From Propionibacteriaceae bacterium (GTDB lineage: Bacteria; Actinomycetota; Actinomycetes; Propionibacteriales; Propionibacteriaceae): DNA of 32,846 bases. The translations under genes and the position numbers were made by a program. The stretch is taken from contig WRIC01000019.1 of the NCBI GenBank assembly GCA_009782915.1, positions 1 through 32,846 on the forward strand, read 5' to 3'. The notes below the pieces were generated by a model. That model saw only the letters and a program-made list of their open reading frames with translations. It was not told the origin of the DNA and ran no database searches. Position 1 is the stretch's first letter. Each line of letters begins with the position of its first letter. Of this stretch, positions 7,740 through 16,806 are shown one piece after another.

Positions 7740-8188
7740 GTGGGGATGTCCCAGTTGGTGAGTCCCTCGCGGTCAAGTTCGCCATCGGGCCACACTGCTC
7801 GGGTAATACCTGCTGCAGCGAGGGTTTTGCGGCATCCGGGGCAGGGAGGATCAGTGATGTATGCGGTCGCGCCCTTCGTGTCACGGGTGGCATAGAGGAC
7901 AGCATTCACCTCACCATGGATCGCAATGCAAAAACCCGGCGTACCCGGGCGATCATAGTCACCCAAACCAGGGACAACCGAATAGTCGAGCAGGCCGCGT
8001 GGACAAGCACCCTCCAAACAATCCGGCTCCCCCGACGGTGCGCCGTTATAACCAGTCGAAATAATCCGGCGGTCCAAAGTCAACACAGCCCCCACCTTGC
8101 GACGGCGGCATTTCGCACGAGTCGCCACAGCATGAGCAATCCCCAGGAAGTACTCATCCCAATCAGGTACGGTGTGCTGCTCGGTCAT
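7727..8188 (-). CDS. dCMP deaminase (ComEB-like zinc-dependent deaminase)
   Basis: The 153-residue product is predicted to convert dCMP to dUMP, feeding thymidylate synthesis in the cytosol. It has the cytidine/deoxycytidylate deaminase zinc signature: His91-Gly-Glu93 (HGEVNA, where most relatives have HAE) and PCPGC with Cys116 and Cys119. An N-terminal RRRKVGAVL segment and the YNGAPSG loop are also typical of dCMP deaminases. The ATG at 8188 follows AAGGAG. The gene faces hspR. Its last three or four codons are formed by the 24-bp repeat array, so the C-terminal end may vary between strains. It stands alone without an obvious operon partner. Confidence 0.9.
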   Translation of the reverse strand: MTEQHTVPDWDEYFLGIAHAVATRAKCRRRKVGAVLTLDRRIISTGYNGAPSGEPDCLEGACPRGLLDYSVVPGLGDYDRPGTPGFCIAIHGEVNAVLYATRDTKGATAYITDPPCPGCRKTLAAAGITRAVWPDGELDREGLTNWDIPTVTQ

Positions 8189-8210
8189 CGTTACTCCTTA
8201 GAATCTTGAC

Positions 8211-8320
8211 TGGGTTCCCATTGTGTCGCCCTGGGTTCCTGCTGAGTGGTCCTGGGTTCCTGTTGTGTCGCCCTGGGTTCCTGCTGAGTGGTCCTGGGTT
8301 CCTGTTGTGTCGCCCTGTGG
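8211..8320 (+). repeat. Tandem array with a 21-bp period
   Basis: The motif TGGGTTCC begins at 8211, 8232, 8253, 8274 and 8295, with a decayed copy (TGTGG) at 8316, exactly 21 bp apart. Two unit types alternate (one ending GCTGAGTGGTCC, the other GTTGTGTCGCCC), so a 42-bp dimer was also duplicated. It lies just upstream of the deaminase start, beginning about 23 bp before its ATG on the minus strand. It therefore occupies that gene's promoter region. Confidence 0.88.
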
Positions 8321-8350
8321 TCTCAATCCGTCTCCTTGCGCAACCCCATG

Positions 8351-8475
8351 CCGTCTCCCTGCGCGAAGTCGCAGGGTCCACACTAGTAGCTGGTCAATGG
8401 ATTCTGCGACTGACGCGCAGAAAGACGGGAAAGGGATGCGCAGAAATTCAGGGAAAGGAGTTGCAGAAAGACGGG
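8351..8475 (-). repeat. REP/BIME-like element copy 2 with decayed tail, reverse orientation
   Basis: The core at 8351-8429 is the same double hairpin in the opposite orientation: a CCCTGCG stem first, then an ATTCTGCG stem with a damaged loop. The centre has diverged. After it, GCAGAAA-type end fragments recur about every 23 bp to about 8475. It abuts the stop of the magnesium transporter gene and is a candidate terminator for it. The rest of the 290-bp gap between genes is taken up by this element and the 21-bp array. Confidence 0.8.
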
Positions 8476-8478
8476 AAC

Positions 8479-9426
8479 CTAAAACCATTTCTTGCGGAAG
8501 AACACCATGGTCACGCCGAGGGCGATGAGGAACGACAAACTCACCACAATAGCGAAACCCCAGATCGTTGCCGACAGGGGCATCCCATCCAGGTTGAGGT
8601 TCATGCCGTACGCCGAAAAGATCATCGTCGGGATCGACAGAACAATAGTGATCAAGGCCAGGGTTTTGATGATCACATTCTGGTTGTTGGCGATAACCGA
8701 CGCGTAGGCATCCATGGTTCCCGACAGAATCCCCGAGTAGATATTCGCCATTTCGACCGCTTGCTCGTTTTCGATGATCGTGTCCTGGAGAAGATCCTCA
8801 TCCTGGGGGTATTTCTTGATCGCTGAGGTACGCGCCACCGACTCCAACACCTTCTGATTCGACACCAACGACGTACTGATATAAACCAGTGATTTCTCCA
8901 GATTCAACATCTGCACCAACGACTCATTCGTCGTCGACTTACGCAAAGCAGCTTCCTGGCGGTCAATCATCTTCTCGATGTCCTTCAGCGCGACAATATA
9001 AGAACGCGCAGTCCTCATCAGCATCTGGAGAGTGAACCGAGTCTTCAACGAGGTGTCCAGATAACGTACCCTGCCTGCCTCCAGCTCAGCGAGAGCAGGA
9101 ACACGTTGGAGGGTGACCGTCACCACATTCTTTGCGGTGATTAGTATCCCAATAGGAATAGTAATGTGGCTCGGCCCGAGGTCGTCCTCATCCTCCGTGG
9201 TGGGCGCATCCACCAGGATCAACACACAACCACGTTCAGGGCTCACACGGGAATGCTCCTCAACATCCAAGGCGGCCGCGAGTTCCTCAACATCCACATC
9301 ACACGTGGAAGAAACAAGTCTCAACTCTTCCATCGTGGGGTTCGTCAACGAGATCCATGTGTCATCAGCAATCTCATCCAATTCAACAAGTTGCCCAGTC
9401 TCATTAGATTTAAAAACATTCAGCAT
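8479..9426 (-). CDS. corA: CorA-type magnesium/divalent cation channel
   Basis: The 315-residue product belongs to the CorA family of pentameric inner-membrane Mg2+ (or Co2+) channels. A long cytoplasmic helical domain is followed near the C-terminus by TM1. The signature YGMN has GMN at 274-276, a short loop NLDGMP follows, then TM2 and a basic end (FFRKKWF). The length is normal for the family. The ATG at 9426 follows AGGAGG with a suitable gap. The gene is monocistronic, with repeat elements on both sides. Transported ion specificity cannot be read from the sequence. Confidence 0.94.
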   Translation of the reverse strand: MLNVFKSNETGQLVELDEIADDTWISLTNPTMEELRLVSSTCDVDVEELAAALDVEEHSRVSPERGCVLILVDAPTTEDEDDLGPSHITIPIGILITAKNVVTVTLQRVPALAELEAGRVRYLDTSLKTRFTLQMLMRTARSYIVALKDIEKMIDRQEAALRKSTTNESLVQMLNLEKSLVYISTSLVSNQKVLESVARTSAIKKYPQDEDLLQDTIIENEQAVEMANIYSGILSGTMDAYASVIANNQNVIIKTLALITIVLSIPTMIFSAYGMNLNLDGMPLSATIWGFAIVVSLSFLIALGVTMVFFRKKWF

Positions 9427-9501
9427 GACGACCTCCTCATCGGAACTCTCAAATAACCCTGACCAACCCTACACTGCTCTTGTTGTTTGCTGTTAGTTGA
9501 G

Positions 9502-9536
9502 GAGTCTGGACCCTGCGACTTCGCGCAGGGAGACGG
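9502..9536 (+). repeat. Half REP element
   Basis: Only the right half of the double-hairpin family is present: AGTCTGGA followed by the CCCTGCG/CGCAGGG stem with loop ACTTCG, ending GGGAGACGG. It lies upstream of corA and next to the duplicated-arm hairpin. Confidence 0.85.
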
Positions 9537-9539
9537 AAA

Positions 9540-9625
9540 GGACGCAAAGGGGACGGGGCGTTTGTCACGGACGCAAAGGGGACGGGGCGTTTGTCACAGC
9601 GTGTGACAAACGCCCCGTCCCCTTT
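9540..9625. terminator. Perfect 24-bp hairpin with a duplicated left arm downstream of rarD
   Basis: A 24-nt arm at 9575-9598 (core GGGGACGGGGCGTTTGTCAC) pairs perfectly with 9602-9625 across a GCG loop. The left arm plus 5 nt also occurs as a direct copy at 9540-9568 (29-bp unit, second copy 9569-9597), so either left copy can pair with the right arm. The right arm overlaps the stop codon of rarD. It is a likely terminator for rarD on the minus strand, although no long T-run follows the stem. Confidence 0.75.
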
Positions 9626-10515
9626 TATCGCGCGCGGGCTTGGCGGACCAGGTCCCAGCTGAGGACCACTAGGGCAACCCAGATCAGGGCGAAACCGATC
9701 CAGCGCTCCAGGGGCATTGCTTCGCGGAAGAACAGTACGCCCACCAGGAACTGGCCGACAGGGGCCAAGTATTGGATGAACGCCAGTGACACCAAAGGCA
9801 GACGGGAAGCACCCACCGCGAACAAGAGCAGAGGAACAGCGGTCACCACACCCGTACCAATCAGCAACAGAGAATAAGGCAAAGATATCGTGGTGAAACT
9901 ACCGCGCCCACTGGCCTCCAAGAAAACCAAAAACCCAAGACTCAAAGGCGCCAACGCCAAAGTCTCCACACCAAGCCCCACAAAAGGGGTCACCCGATGG
10001 CCGACCTTAGATTTCACCAAAGAATAGAAGCCGAAACTAAACGCCAACCCCAAGCCAATCCAAGGAACCCGCCCCACACCAATCACCAACACCACCACAG
10101 CCACCACCCCGATCGCCAGTGCCACCATCTGCGCCGGGCGTACCCGCTCGTGAAGGAACAACACCGCCAAACCAACAGTCACCAGGGGGTTAATAAAATA
10201 GCCAAGAGCCCCATCAACCACGTGGTCGCTTTGCACTGCATATATATAGATGAGCCAATTGAGCGACACCAGTACGCCCGCAGCAAGCAGAATCCCCACC
10301 AGCTGGCGATCACGAAACGTGGCGCGAACCTTGTGCCAGCCGCCCAGCAGAGAAATCCCCACCACACAAAACACCAGCGACCAGACGATGCGATGGCCCA
10401 CCACCTCCACCGGCCCGCTACGAGCCAAAAGGAAGAAATACAGGGGAAACCCACCCCACAGCGCGTACGCGGAAACAGCCGCCACAAGCCCCCTGGTGTC
10501 GTTGTGTTTCATCAA
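9625..10515 (-). CDS. rarD: RarD-type EamA-family transporter
   Basis: The 296-residue product has about ten hydrophobic segments arranged as two EamA (DMT superfamily) repeats. The N-terminus, with AYALWGGFPLYFFLL and the EVVGHRIVWSL motif, is characteristic of RarD (predicted permease, often annotated as chloramphenicol-sensitive protein). The substrate is unknown. It starts 10 nt after the stop of the AI-2E-family gene on the same strand, so the two are probably one transcript. Its stop codon lies inside the arm of a perfect hairpin. Confidence 0.92.
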   Translation of the reverse strand: MMKHNDTRGLVAAVSAYALWGGFPLYFFLLARSGPVEVVGHRIVWSLVFCVVGISLLGGWHKVRATFRDRQLVGILLAAGVLVSLNWLIYIYAVQSDHVVDGALGYFINPLVTVGLAVLFLHERVRPAQMVALAIGVVAVVVLVIGVGRVPWIGLGLAFSFGFYSLVKSKVGHRVTPFVGLGVETLALAPLSLGFLVFLEASGRGSFTTISLPYSLLLIGTGVVTAVPLLLFAVGASRLPLVSLAFIQYLAPVGQFLVGVLFFREAMPLERWIGFALIWVALVVLSWDLVRQARAR

Positions 10516-10525
10516 ACCCCTGGTG

Positions 10526-11821
10526 TCACTGCTCTTGAGTGCTCACCGGAAGATCACCAAACTCTTCCGTATCAGCAGCATGGTCCACCTCCAGGGTGTC
10601 CAATTCTTTCTGCGCTGCTTCAGCGACCTCCGGGGCAACCGCTGGATCTTTCACCCGAGCAGTGAGCTTCCTGATCCTCTTCGAGCGCGCCAGAATATTG
10701 GACAACTTGATTGGGTCCTGGTCAGAGGTCCCCGGATTCGAAGCAATAAACGCATTCAACCATCGATTACGCGGATCAATATCAATGAAAAGGGTTTTCA
10801 CCAATAGGGTCGCTGGGATCGCAAGAACCGCACCCAAGGGCCCCAGGACGTACGCCCATAAGAACAGCGAGAGTACGGCGATTGTTGGTGTAATCCCCAC
10901 CGCATCCCCAGCGAACTTCGGCTGAACCAAATTCTGTATTGCTGTGAACACACAGTAGCCAACCACCACCCACAGGGCCGTCCACGGGTCTGTGGCGAGC
11001 AGGGCCATGAGGAACGGTGGTACGACACCAAGCACGAACCCAACATTCGGGATGTAATTGGTGACAAAACTAAACACCGCCCATACTCCAGCCATGGGTA
11101 CGCCCAGCGCCATGAGCAGAATCCAATTACAGATACCCACGATGATGCCGAAGATCGTCGACACCACCCAGTACTTGCGCGTACCAGCTGCAAAAGAAGA
11201 CAGAGCCCACGCCAACGTCGGATTGTGACGCTCCCCCAAGCGGTGCATTCTCTCCGAGAAACCCACCGAATCAATCACCATGAAAATCAACACCAAAGCG
11301 ATCATGAACAAAACACCCAAGAAACTCGTCAGTCCGGAGGTGATCCCCCCCAAAGTGGAGGTGATCGTCGACAACTCCAAACCCTGGAGTCTTTTAATAG
11401 CCTCCTCAGTGATGGCATCGCGATCAATGTTGTATTTCTCAGCGAACATCACGATCTCGTTGATCATCGCATTGAACTGAATGGAATACTTGGGCAACTC
11501 ACGAATAAGGCGAGCAATAGTCCACCCCACCGACCAGATCAAGGTCACCAGGATGCCGATCGCCACCAGGCCCGCCACCAGGGAAGCCAAGAAGCGCGGA
11601 ATATGTTTGGCCAAGGCGCGCTGGATCGGGAAAACCACGATGACAACATTGAGCGCCATGAATGTTGCTGCAAAAGTCGACTTCATGGGTTGAATCCCCT
11701 GGGCTGCCAGAACAACAGCCATCAGCCCGAGCAGTATCGCCAAAGCACGCGGAATCATCGACTGCGGTGCCGCAGGCAGGGATTCTTCTAAAGGAAGGTC
11801 TTCAGATTGAGCAAACGCCAT
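10526..11821 (-). CDS. AI-2E/PerM-family membrane permease
   Basis: The 431-residue product has the AI-2E transporter family layout: two TM segments near the N-terminus (about 25-65), a further helix pair, a long extracytoplasmic region (about 95-165), then a block of TM helices including NWILLMALGVPMAGVWAVFS. The conserved YIPNVGFVLGVVPP and the PLGAVLAIPATLL region near the end are typical. A polar tail of about 90 residues follows. I chose the ATG at 11821 (MAFAQSED). The frame is open 16 codons further, but those lie towards the repeat array. AGAGGA sits unusually close to the ATG. It is first in an operon with rarD and divergent from the fumarase gene. Confidence 0.88.
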   Translation of the reverse strand: MAFAQSEDLPLEESLPAAPQSMIPRALAILLGLMAVVLAAQGIQPMKSTFAATFMALNVVIVVFPIQRALAKHIPRFLASLVAGLVAIGILVTLIWSVGWTIARLIRELPKYSIQFNAMINEIVMFAEKYNIDRDAITEEAIKRLQGLELSTITSTLGGITSGLTSFLGVLFMIALVLIFMVIDSVGFSERMHRLGERHNPTLAWALSSFAAGTRKYWVVSTIFGIIVGICNWILLMALGVPMAGVWAVFSFVTNYIPNVGFVLGVVPPFLMALLATDPWTALWVVVGYCVFTAIQNLVQPKFAGDAVGITPTIAVLSLFLWAYVLGPLGAVLAIPATLLVKTLFIDIDPRNRWLNAFIASNPGTSDQDPIKLSNILARSKRIRKLTARVKDPAVAPEVAEAAQKELDTLEVDHAADTEEFGDLPVSTQEQ

Positions 11822-11852
11822 ATCCTCTAGTGTGCCACACCTGCACCCCGCC

Positions 11853-12015
11853 GTCATTCTGCAGAGCACACTCCCCCCCTGTCATTCTGCAGAGCACACT
11901 CCCCCCTGTCATTCTGCAGAGCACACTCTCCCCTGTCATTCTGCAGAGCACACTCTCCCCTGTCATTCTGCAGAGCACACTCTCCCCTGTCATTCTGCGG
12001 AATACACTCCCCCCT
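11853..12015 (+). repeat. Tandem array with a 27-bp period (six units) derived from a REP end
   Basis: GTCATTCTGC begins at 11853, 11881, 11908, 11935, 11962 and 11989, followed by the full element at 12016. Spacing is 27 bp except the first unit at 28 bp. Each unit continues AGAGCACACT and a C-rich run; the last has GGAATACACT. It starts 32 bp upstream of the permease ATG and lies in the shared divergent promoter region. Confidence 0.92.
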
Positions 12016-12106
12016 GTCATTCTGCGGAGCGGAGCGACTCGCAGAATCCAGAATCCACAGTTGAACGACTGCGTAGTCTGGACCCTGCGACTGCGCGCAG
12101 GGTGAC
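12016..12106 (+). repeat. REP/BIME-like element, copy 3
   Basis: This is the double-hairpin element with a longer first loop (the ATTCTGCG arm is followed by GAGCGGAGCGACT before CGCAGAAT) and a second stem CCCTGCG/CGCAGGG. It is the last unit of the 27-bp array. The array, this copy and a short promoter region fill the 368-bp gap between the permease and fumarase genes. Confidence 0.88.
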
Positions 12107-12153
12107 GGGAGTTGGGCCTCGGTTCCTGTCCCCACTGGGACAAAGGGGGCTAC

Positions 12154-12159
12154 GATAAT
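12154..12159 (+). promoter_or_regulatory. Candidate -10 box of the fumarase gene
   Basis: GATAAT matches the -10 consensus at 5/6 and lies 30 nt before the ATG. I see no good -35 at the right distance. A ribosome-binding site AAAGGA precedes the ATG. Confidence 0.35.
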
Positions 12160-12189
12160 CATGAGCCCCTCGAATCCGAAAGGACCACC

Positions 12190-13857
<1,668 letters not shown>

Positions 13858-13892
13858 GCCACCAACCCCGATATTCTGCGTGACCCACCCCT

Positions 13893-13964
13893 GTCATTCT
13901 GCACACCCCTAACCCCGTCATTCCGCGCACCCCTAACCCCGTCATTCTGCGCACCCCTAACCCC
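13893..13964 (+). repeat. Three 24-bp units derived from a REP left end
   Basis: GTCATTC/TGC units begin at 13893, 13917 and 13941, each followed by GCACCCCTAACCCC or a close variant. A full element begins at the next phase, 13965. The array starts 35 bp after the fumarase stop. Confidence 0.88.
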
Positions 13965-14048
13965 GTCATTCTGCGCGAAGTCGCAGAATCCAGACTCCAC
14001 AGTCGAACAACTGGGCAGTCTGGACCCTGCGACTTCGCACAGGGTGAC
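13965..14048 (+). repeat. REP/BIME-like element, copy 4
   Basis: This is a nearly exact copy of the element at 7511, with the same two 8-bp stems and central CCAGACT/AGTCTGG pair. The right loop region reads CGCACAGGG instead of CGCGCAGGG. Confidence 0.92.
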
Positions 14049-14098
14049 GGGAAGTGGAGCAGAGCAGGGTGACAGGAAGTGGAGTAGAGCAGGGTGAC
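14041..14098 (+). repeat. 25-bp tandem tail of copy 4
   Basis: AGGGTGAC recurs at 14041, 14066 and 14091 with spacer GGGAAGTGGAGCAGAGC or a close variant. It is an expansion of the element's right end. Confidence 0.85.
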
Positions 14099-14358
14099 GA
14101 GAGTTGGTCGTGACAGTTAATACCGACCACAACTGTCACAATCCGTCATTCTGCGCGTAGTCGCAGAATCCAGACTCCACAGTCGAACAACTGGGCAGTC
14201 TGGACCCTGCGACTTCGCGCAGGGTGACGAGAGTTGGTCGTGACAGTTAATGCCGACCACAACTGTCACAATCCGTCATTCTGCGCGTAGTCGCAGAATC
14301 CAGACTCCACAGTCGAACCACTGGGCAGTCTGGACCCTGCGACTTCGCGCAGGGTGAC
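14099..14358 (+). repeat. 130-bp tandem duplication containing REP copies 5 and 6
   Basis: The two units are 14099-14228 and 14229-14358. Each has a spacer with its own inverted repeat, GTGACAGTT/AACTGTCAC (14110-14118 with 14131-14139 in unit 1), and then a complete double-hairpin element (14145-14228 and 14275-14358). The units differ at only a few bases, so the duplication is recent. A competing TGGTCG/CGACCA pair overlaps the spacer hairpin. Confidence 0.92.
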
Positions 14359-14408
14359 GGGAAGTGGAGTAGAGCAGGGTGACGGGAAGTGGAGCAGAGC
14401 AGGGTGAC
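14351..14408 (+). repeat. 25-bp tandem tail of copy 6
   Basis: AGGGTGAC recurs at 14351, 14376 and 14401 with the same kind of 17-nt spacer as the tail of copy 4. It ends about 20 bp before the pyrophosphorylase start. The 571-bp gap between the two genes therefore consists almost wholly of repeats. Confidence 0.85.
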
Positions 14409-14420
14409 AGGAAAGCTAGA

Positions 14421-14432
14421 ATGGGGGCGTGA
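14421..14432 (+). other. Possible three-codon leader ORF coupled to the pyrophosphorylase start
   Basis: ATG-GGG-GCG-TGA lies 5 nt after AGGAAAG (14409-14415). Its TGA overlaps the GTG start codon at 14429. The ribosome-binding site is better placed for this mini-ORF than for the GTG, so reinitiation is plausible. Confidence 0.35.
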
Positions 14433-15823
14433 TCGAGCAACAAGCCCCAACACCGCTAGGGAGGGAGTTGGCGGTGGCGAAAATGACTGCCCGGGGAGTT
14501 TCACCAACAGCGATCTCGATTTTCGCTCATTATTGGGATCAGCTTGCCTCGGGCGCCACGGGGATGATCCCTGAGGACACGATTAGCCCACTGACCGACC
14601 CTGACATTCTCGATGATTTCACCGAGCAACCCGAGGATCGCGAAGCCCTCGCCGCGACAGCGATCATCAAACTCAACGGCGGTCTCGGCACCTCCATGGG
14701 GCTCAACAAGGCCAAGAGTCTTCTCCCGGTCACCGGCGACATGACCTTCCTGGACGTGATGGTACGCCAGGTGCTGTGGGCCCGCAGGCAGTACGACATC
14801 CGCCTTCCGCTGATTTTCTTGCACTCTTTCAACACCCAAAGCGATGTCCTCGAAGCACTCACCGCCTACCCAGAACTCCCAGTCGGCGATCTTCCCCTCG
14901 ATATGCGCCAATCGGAGGAACCCAAACTCCTGCAATCCGATCTCACCCCAGTCACTTGGCCAACAAACCCCCACCTGGAATGGTGTCCCCCCGGACATGG
15001 TGACATCTATCCGACGATGCTTGACTCAGGAATCCTCGACCAGCTCATCGACCAGGGTTTCCGATATGCCTCCATCTCAAACTCCGACAACTTGGGAGCT
15101 GCCCCATCCGCAGCACTCGCCGGATGGTTTGCCCGATCGGGAGCCCAGTTTGCCACCGAGATCACTGCGCGCACACCCATGGACCTCAAAGGAGGCCACA
15201 TCGCCATCCGCAAGTCCAACAACCGCCTCATCTTGCGTGAATCAGCCCAAACCCCGCCCGATGAGATGGTGTTCTTCACCAACCCTGACATTCACCCCTA
15301 CGCCCAATGCAATAATCTGTGGTTTGATCTCATCGCCTTGCGCCAGAAACTACGCGACACCCAGGGGATTCTCGGGCTCCCCCTGATTCGCAATTCCAAG
15401 ACTGTTGACCCCGCCGACCCCACCACCCCCCAGGTTTACCAGATTGAAACAGCAATGGGTGCAGCAATCGAATCTTTCGAACAAGCCAAAGCCATCGTCG
15501 TACCGCGGGGGCGTTTCCTTCCTGTGAAAACCACCAATGAACTTGCACTGTTGCGGAGCGACATCTTTGAAATGGGCGAGGATTTCGTCCCCCGTGCCTC
15601 AACCTCCCAGCTTCCCGTGGTGAGCTTCTCCAGCGCGTACGCCAGGGTCGCTGACTTCACTCAACGCCTCCCCCACGCGCTGGGTTTGAAGCATGCCACC
15701 TCACTGACAGTCCAGGGGGATTGGTCTTTTGGTCACAACATTCAGGTCATGGGCGACGTTGTTTTAGGTGATGAGGGTGGCCATATCACCGATGGTACGA
15801 ACCTTCGACGCTCACCGCTATAG
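14429..15823 (+). CDS. UTP-glucose-1-phosphate uridylyltransferase, eukaryote-type UDPGP family
   Basis: The 464-residue cytosolic enzyme makes UDP-glucose from UTP and glucose-1-phosphate, for glycolipid, polysaccharide and galactose metabolism. The nucleotide-binding loop LNGGLGTSMGLNKAKSL (about 74-90) is the UDPGP-family signature and differs from bacterial GalU. Further conserved pieces are PPGHGDIYP, SNSDNLGA and the FLPVKTTNEL substrate motif. A short left-handed beta-helix end follows (VMGDVVLGDEG). The start is a GTG at 14429. An internal ATG at codon 19 (KMTARGV) is possible because the upstream ribosome-binding site is 13 nt away. It appears to be monocistronic. Confidence 0.92.
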   Translation: MIEQQAPTPLGRELAVAKMTARGVSPTAISIFAHYWDQLASGATGMIPEDTISPLTDPDILDDFTEQPEDREALAATAIIKLNGGLGTSMGLNKAKSLLPVTGDMTFLDVMVRQVLWARRQYDIRLPLIFLHSFNTQSDVLEALTAYPELPVGDLPLDMRQSEEPKLLQSDLTPVTWPTNPHLEWCPPGHGDIYPTMLDSGILDQLIDQGFRYASISNSDNLGAAPSAALAGWFARSGAQFATEITARTPMDLKGGHIAIRKSNNRLILRESAQTPPDEMVFFTNPDIHPYAQCNNLWFDLIALRQKLRDTQGILGLPLIRNSKTVDPADPTTPQVYQIETAMGAAIESFEQAKAIVVPRGRFLPVKTTNELALLRSDIFEMGEDFVPRASTSQLPVVSFSSAYARVADFTQRLPHALGLKHATSLTVQGDWSFGHNIQVMGDVVLGDEGGHITDGTNLRRSPL

Positions 15824-15954
15824 AAGGGTTAGTCGCATATCCGACAAAGAACCGATCTTGATGCTGAACAGAGTGGTTTGTCTCACAGTGTGGGATAATT
15901 CCTCAATATTCCGCTTTTCCTTGGCCTTGACTGGCTGAAGAAACACCCAGATGG

Positions 15955-15960
15955 TATCTT
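15955..15960 (+). promoter_or_regulatory. Candidate -10 box for a leaderless iclR transcript
   Basis: TATCTT ends 7 nt before the ATG at 15968, and no ribosome-binding site precedes that ATG. This geometry places the transcription start at or next to the ATG. TTGACT at 15927-15932 is too far (22 nt) to be a normal -35 box. A second -10-like GATAAT lies at 15894-15899. Confidence 0.4.
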
Positions 15961-15967
15961 CACTTTC

Positions 15968-16780
15968 ATGACCGAAGGAGTTGGGGGTATTAGCGGTATT
16001 GCGCGCGCCCTGGCGGTTCTGTCTGCTTTTCACTCCCGTGATCGAGAATTGTCCGCTGCTGAGCTTGCTCGCCGCGTGGGGTTTCCACGCTCAACGGTCT
16101 ACCGCCTGGTGGGGGAACTCTCCGAATTGGGCGCACTAGAACAAACCCCAGATGGCCATTACCGCTTGGGTACGAAGGTGTTGGAGCTCGGTCACCAGGC
16201 CCAATACCAACGTGGACTTCGTGAGCTTGCTTCTCCTTTCCTTGCCGATCTTGCGATGACCACTCGACAGACCACCCACCTGGCTGTCCTCGACCACCAT
16301 GATGTGGTCTTTCTTGACCGCATCAGGCCAACCACTGTCCCCCAACGATGGACCCGCCCCGGTGGACGCCTACCCGCCAGTGTGACCGGTGCAGGTAAAG
16401 CGATCCTGGCTTTCTCCCCACCAGAGCTAGTGGAAGCGATTTTCGCCAAAGGATTGCCTGTTCTCACCCCACACACCATCACCGACGAGGAGCGCCTACG
16501 CCACGAACTCGCCCGTGCACGGCAAACCGGTATAGCTTTCTCTCGCCAAGAGCACGCCGTGGGCACGAGTTGTTGTGGGGCTCCCATTTTTGGCGACAAG
16601 CGACGAGTTCTCGGTGCTGTATCCGTCTCAGGCCCCACCTCCACGATTCGCCTCGACCTGATTGCTGTCGCCGTACAATCAGCTGCAGCAGGAATCTCCA
16701 GGCTCTACTCCCAAGGCATCGCAGCGGAAAACCGGCGTGCCGCAGCGTCCAACACTCCAGCCCAGCAAACCACAGCCTGA
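15968..16780 (+). CDS. IclR-family transcriptional regulator
   Basis: The 270-residue protein has an N-terminal winged HTH (about 8-68: ELSAAELARRVGFPRSTVYRLVGEL) and a C-terminal IclR effector-binding domain (about 80-250) with TGAGKAILAF and the Cys-containing GTSCCGAPIF region. Members repress or activate genes for carbon-source use. The effector and targets are unknown, and no catabolic operon adjoins it. It stands alone between the pyrophosphorylase gene and the fha cluster. The ATG at 15968 has no visible ribosome-binding site and may be translated leaderless. Confidence 0.92.
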   Translation: MTEGVGGISGIARALAVLSAFHSRDRELSAAELARRVGFPRSTVYRLVGELSELGALEQTPDGHYRLGTKVLELGHQAQYQRGLRELASPFLADLAMTTRQTTHLAVLDHHDVVFLDRIRPTTVPQRWTRPGGRLPASVTGAGKAILAFSPPELVEAIFAKGLPVLTPHTITDEERLRHELARARQTGIAFSRQEHAVGTSCCGAPIFGDKRRVLGAVSVSGPTSTIRLDLIAVAVQSAAAGISRLYSQGIAAENRRAAASNTPAQQTTA

Positions 16781-16806
16781 CACTCCACACAGGGGTTTGG
16801 TTTATT

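Noticed and set aside
11853-12106. CRISPR-like look of the regular array
   Set aside because: The units run on without unique spacers: the parts between the GTCATTCTGC motifs are also repeats. No cas gene is present.
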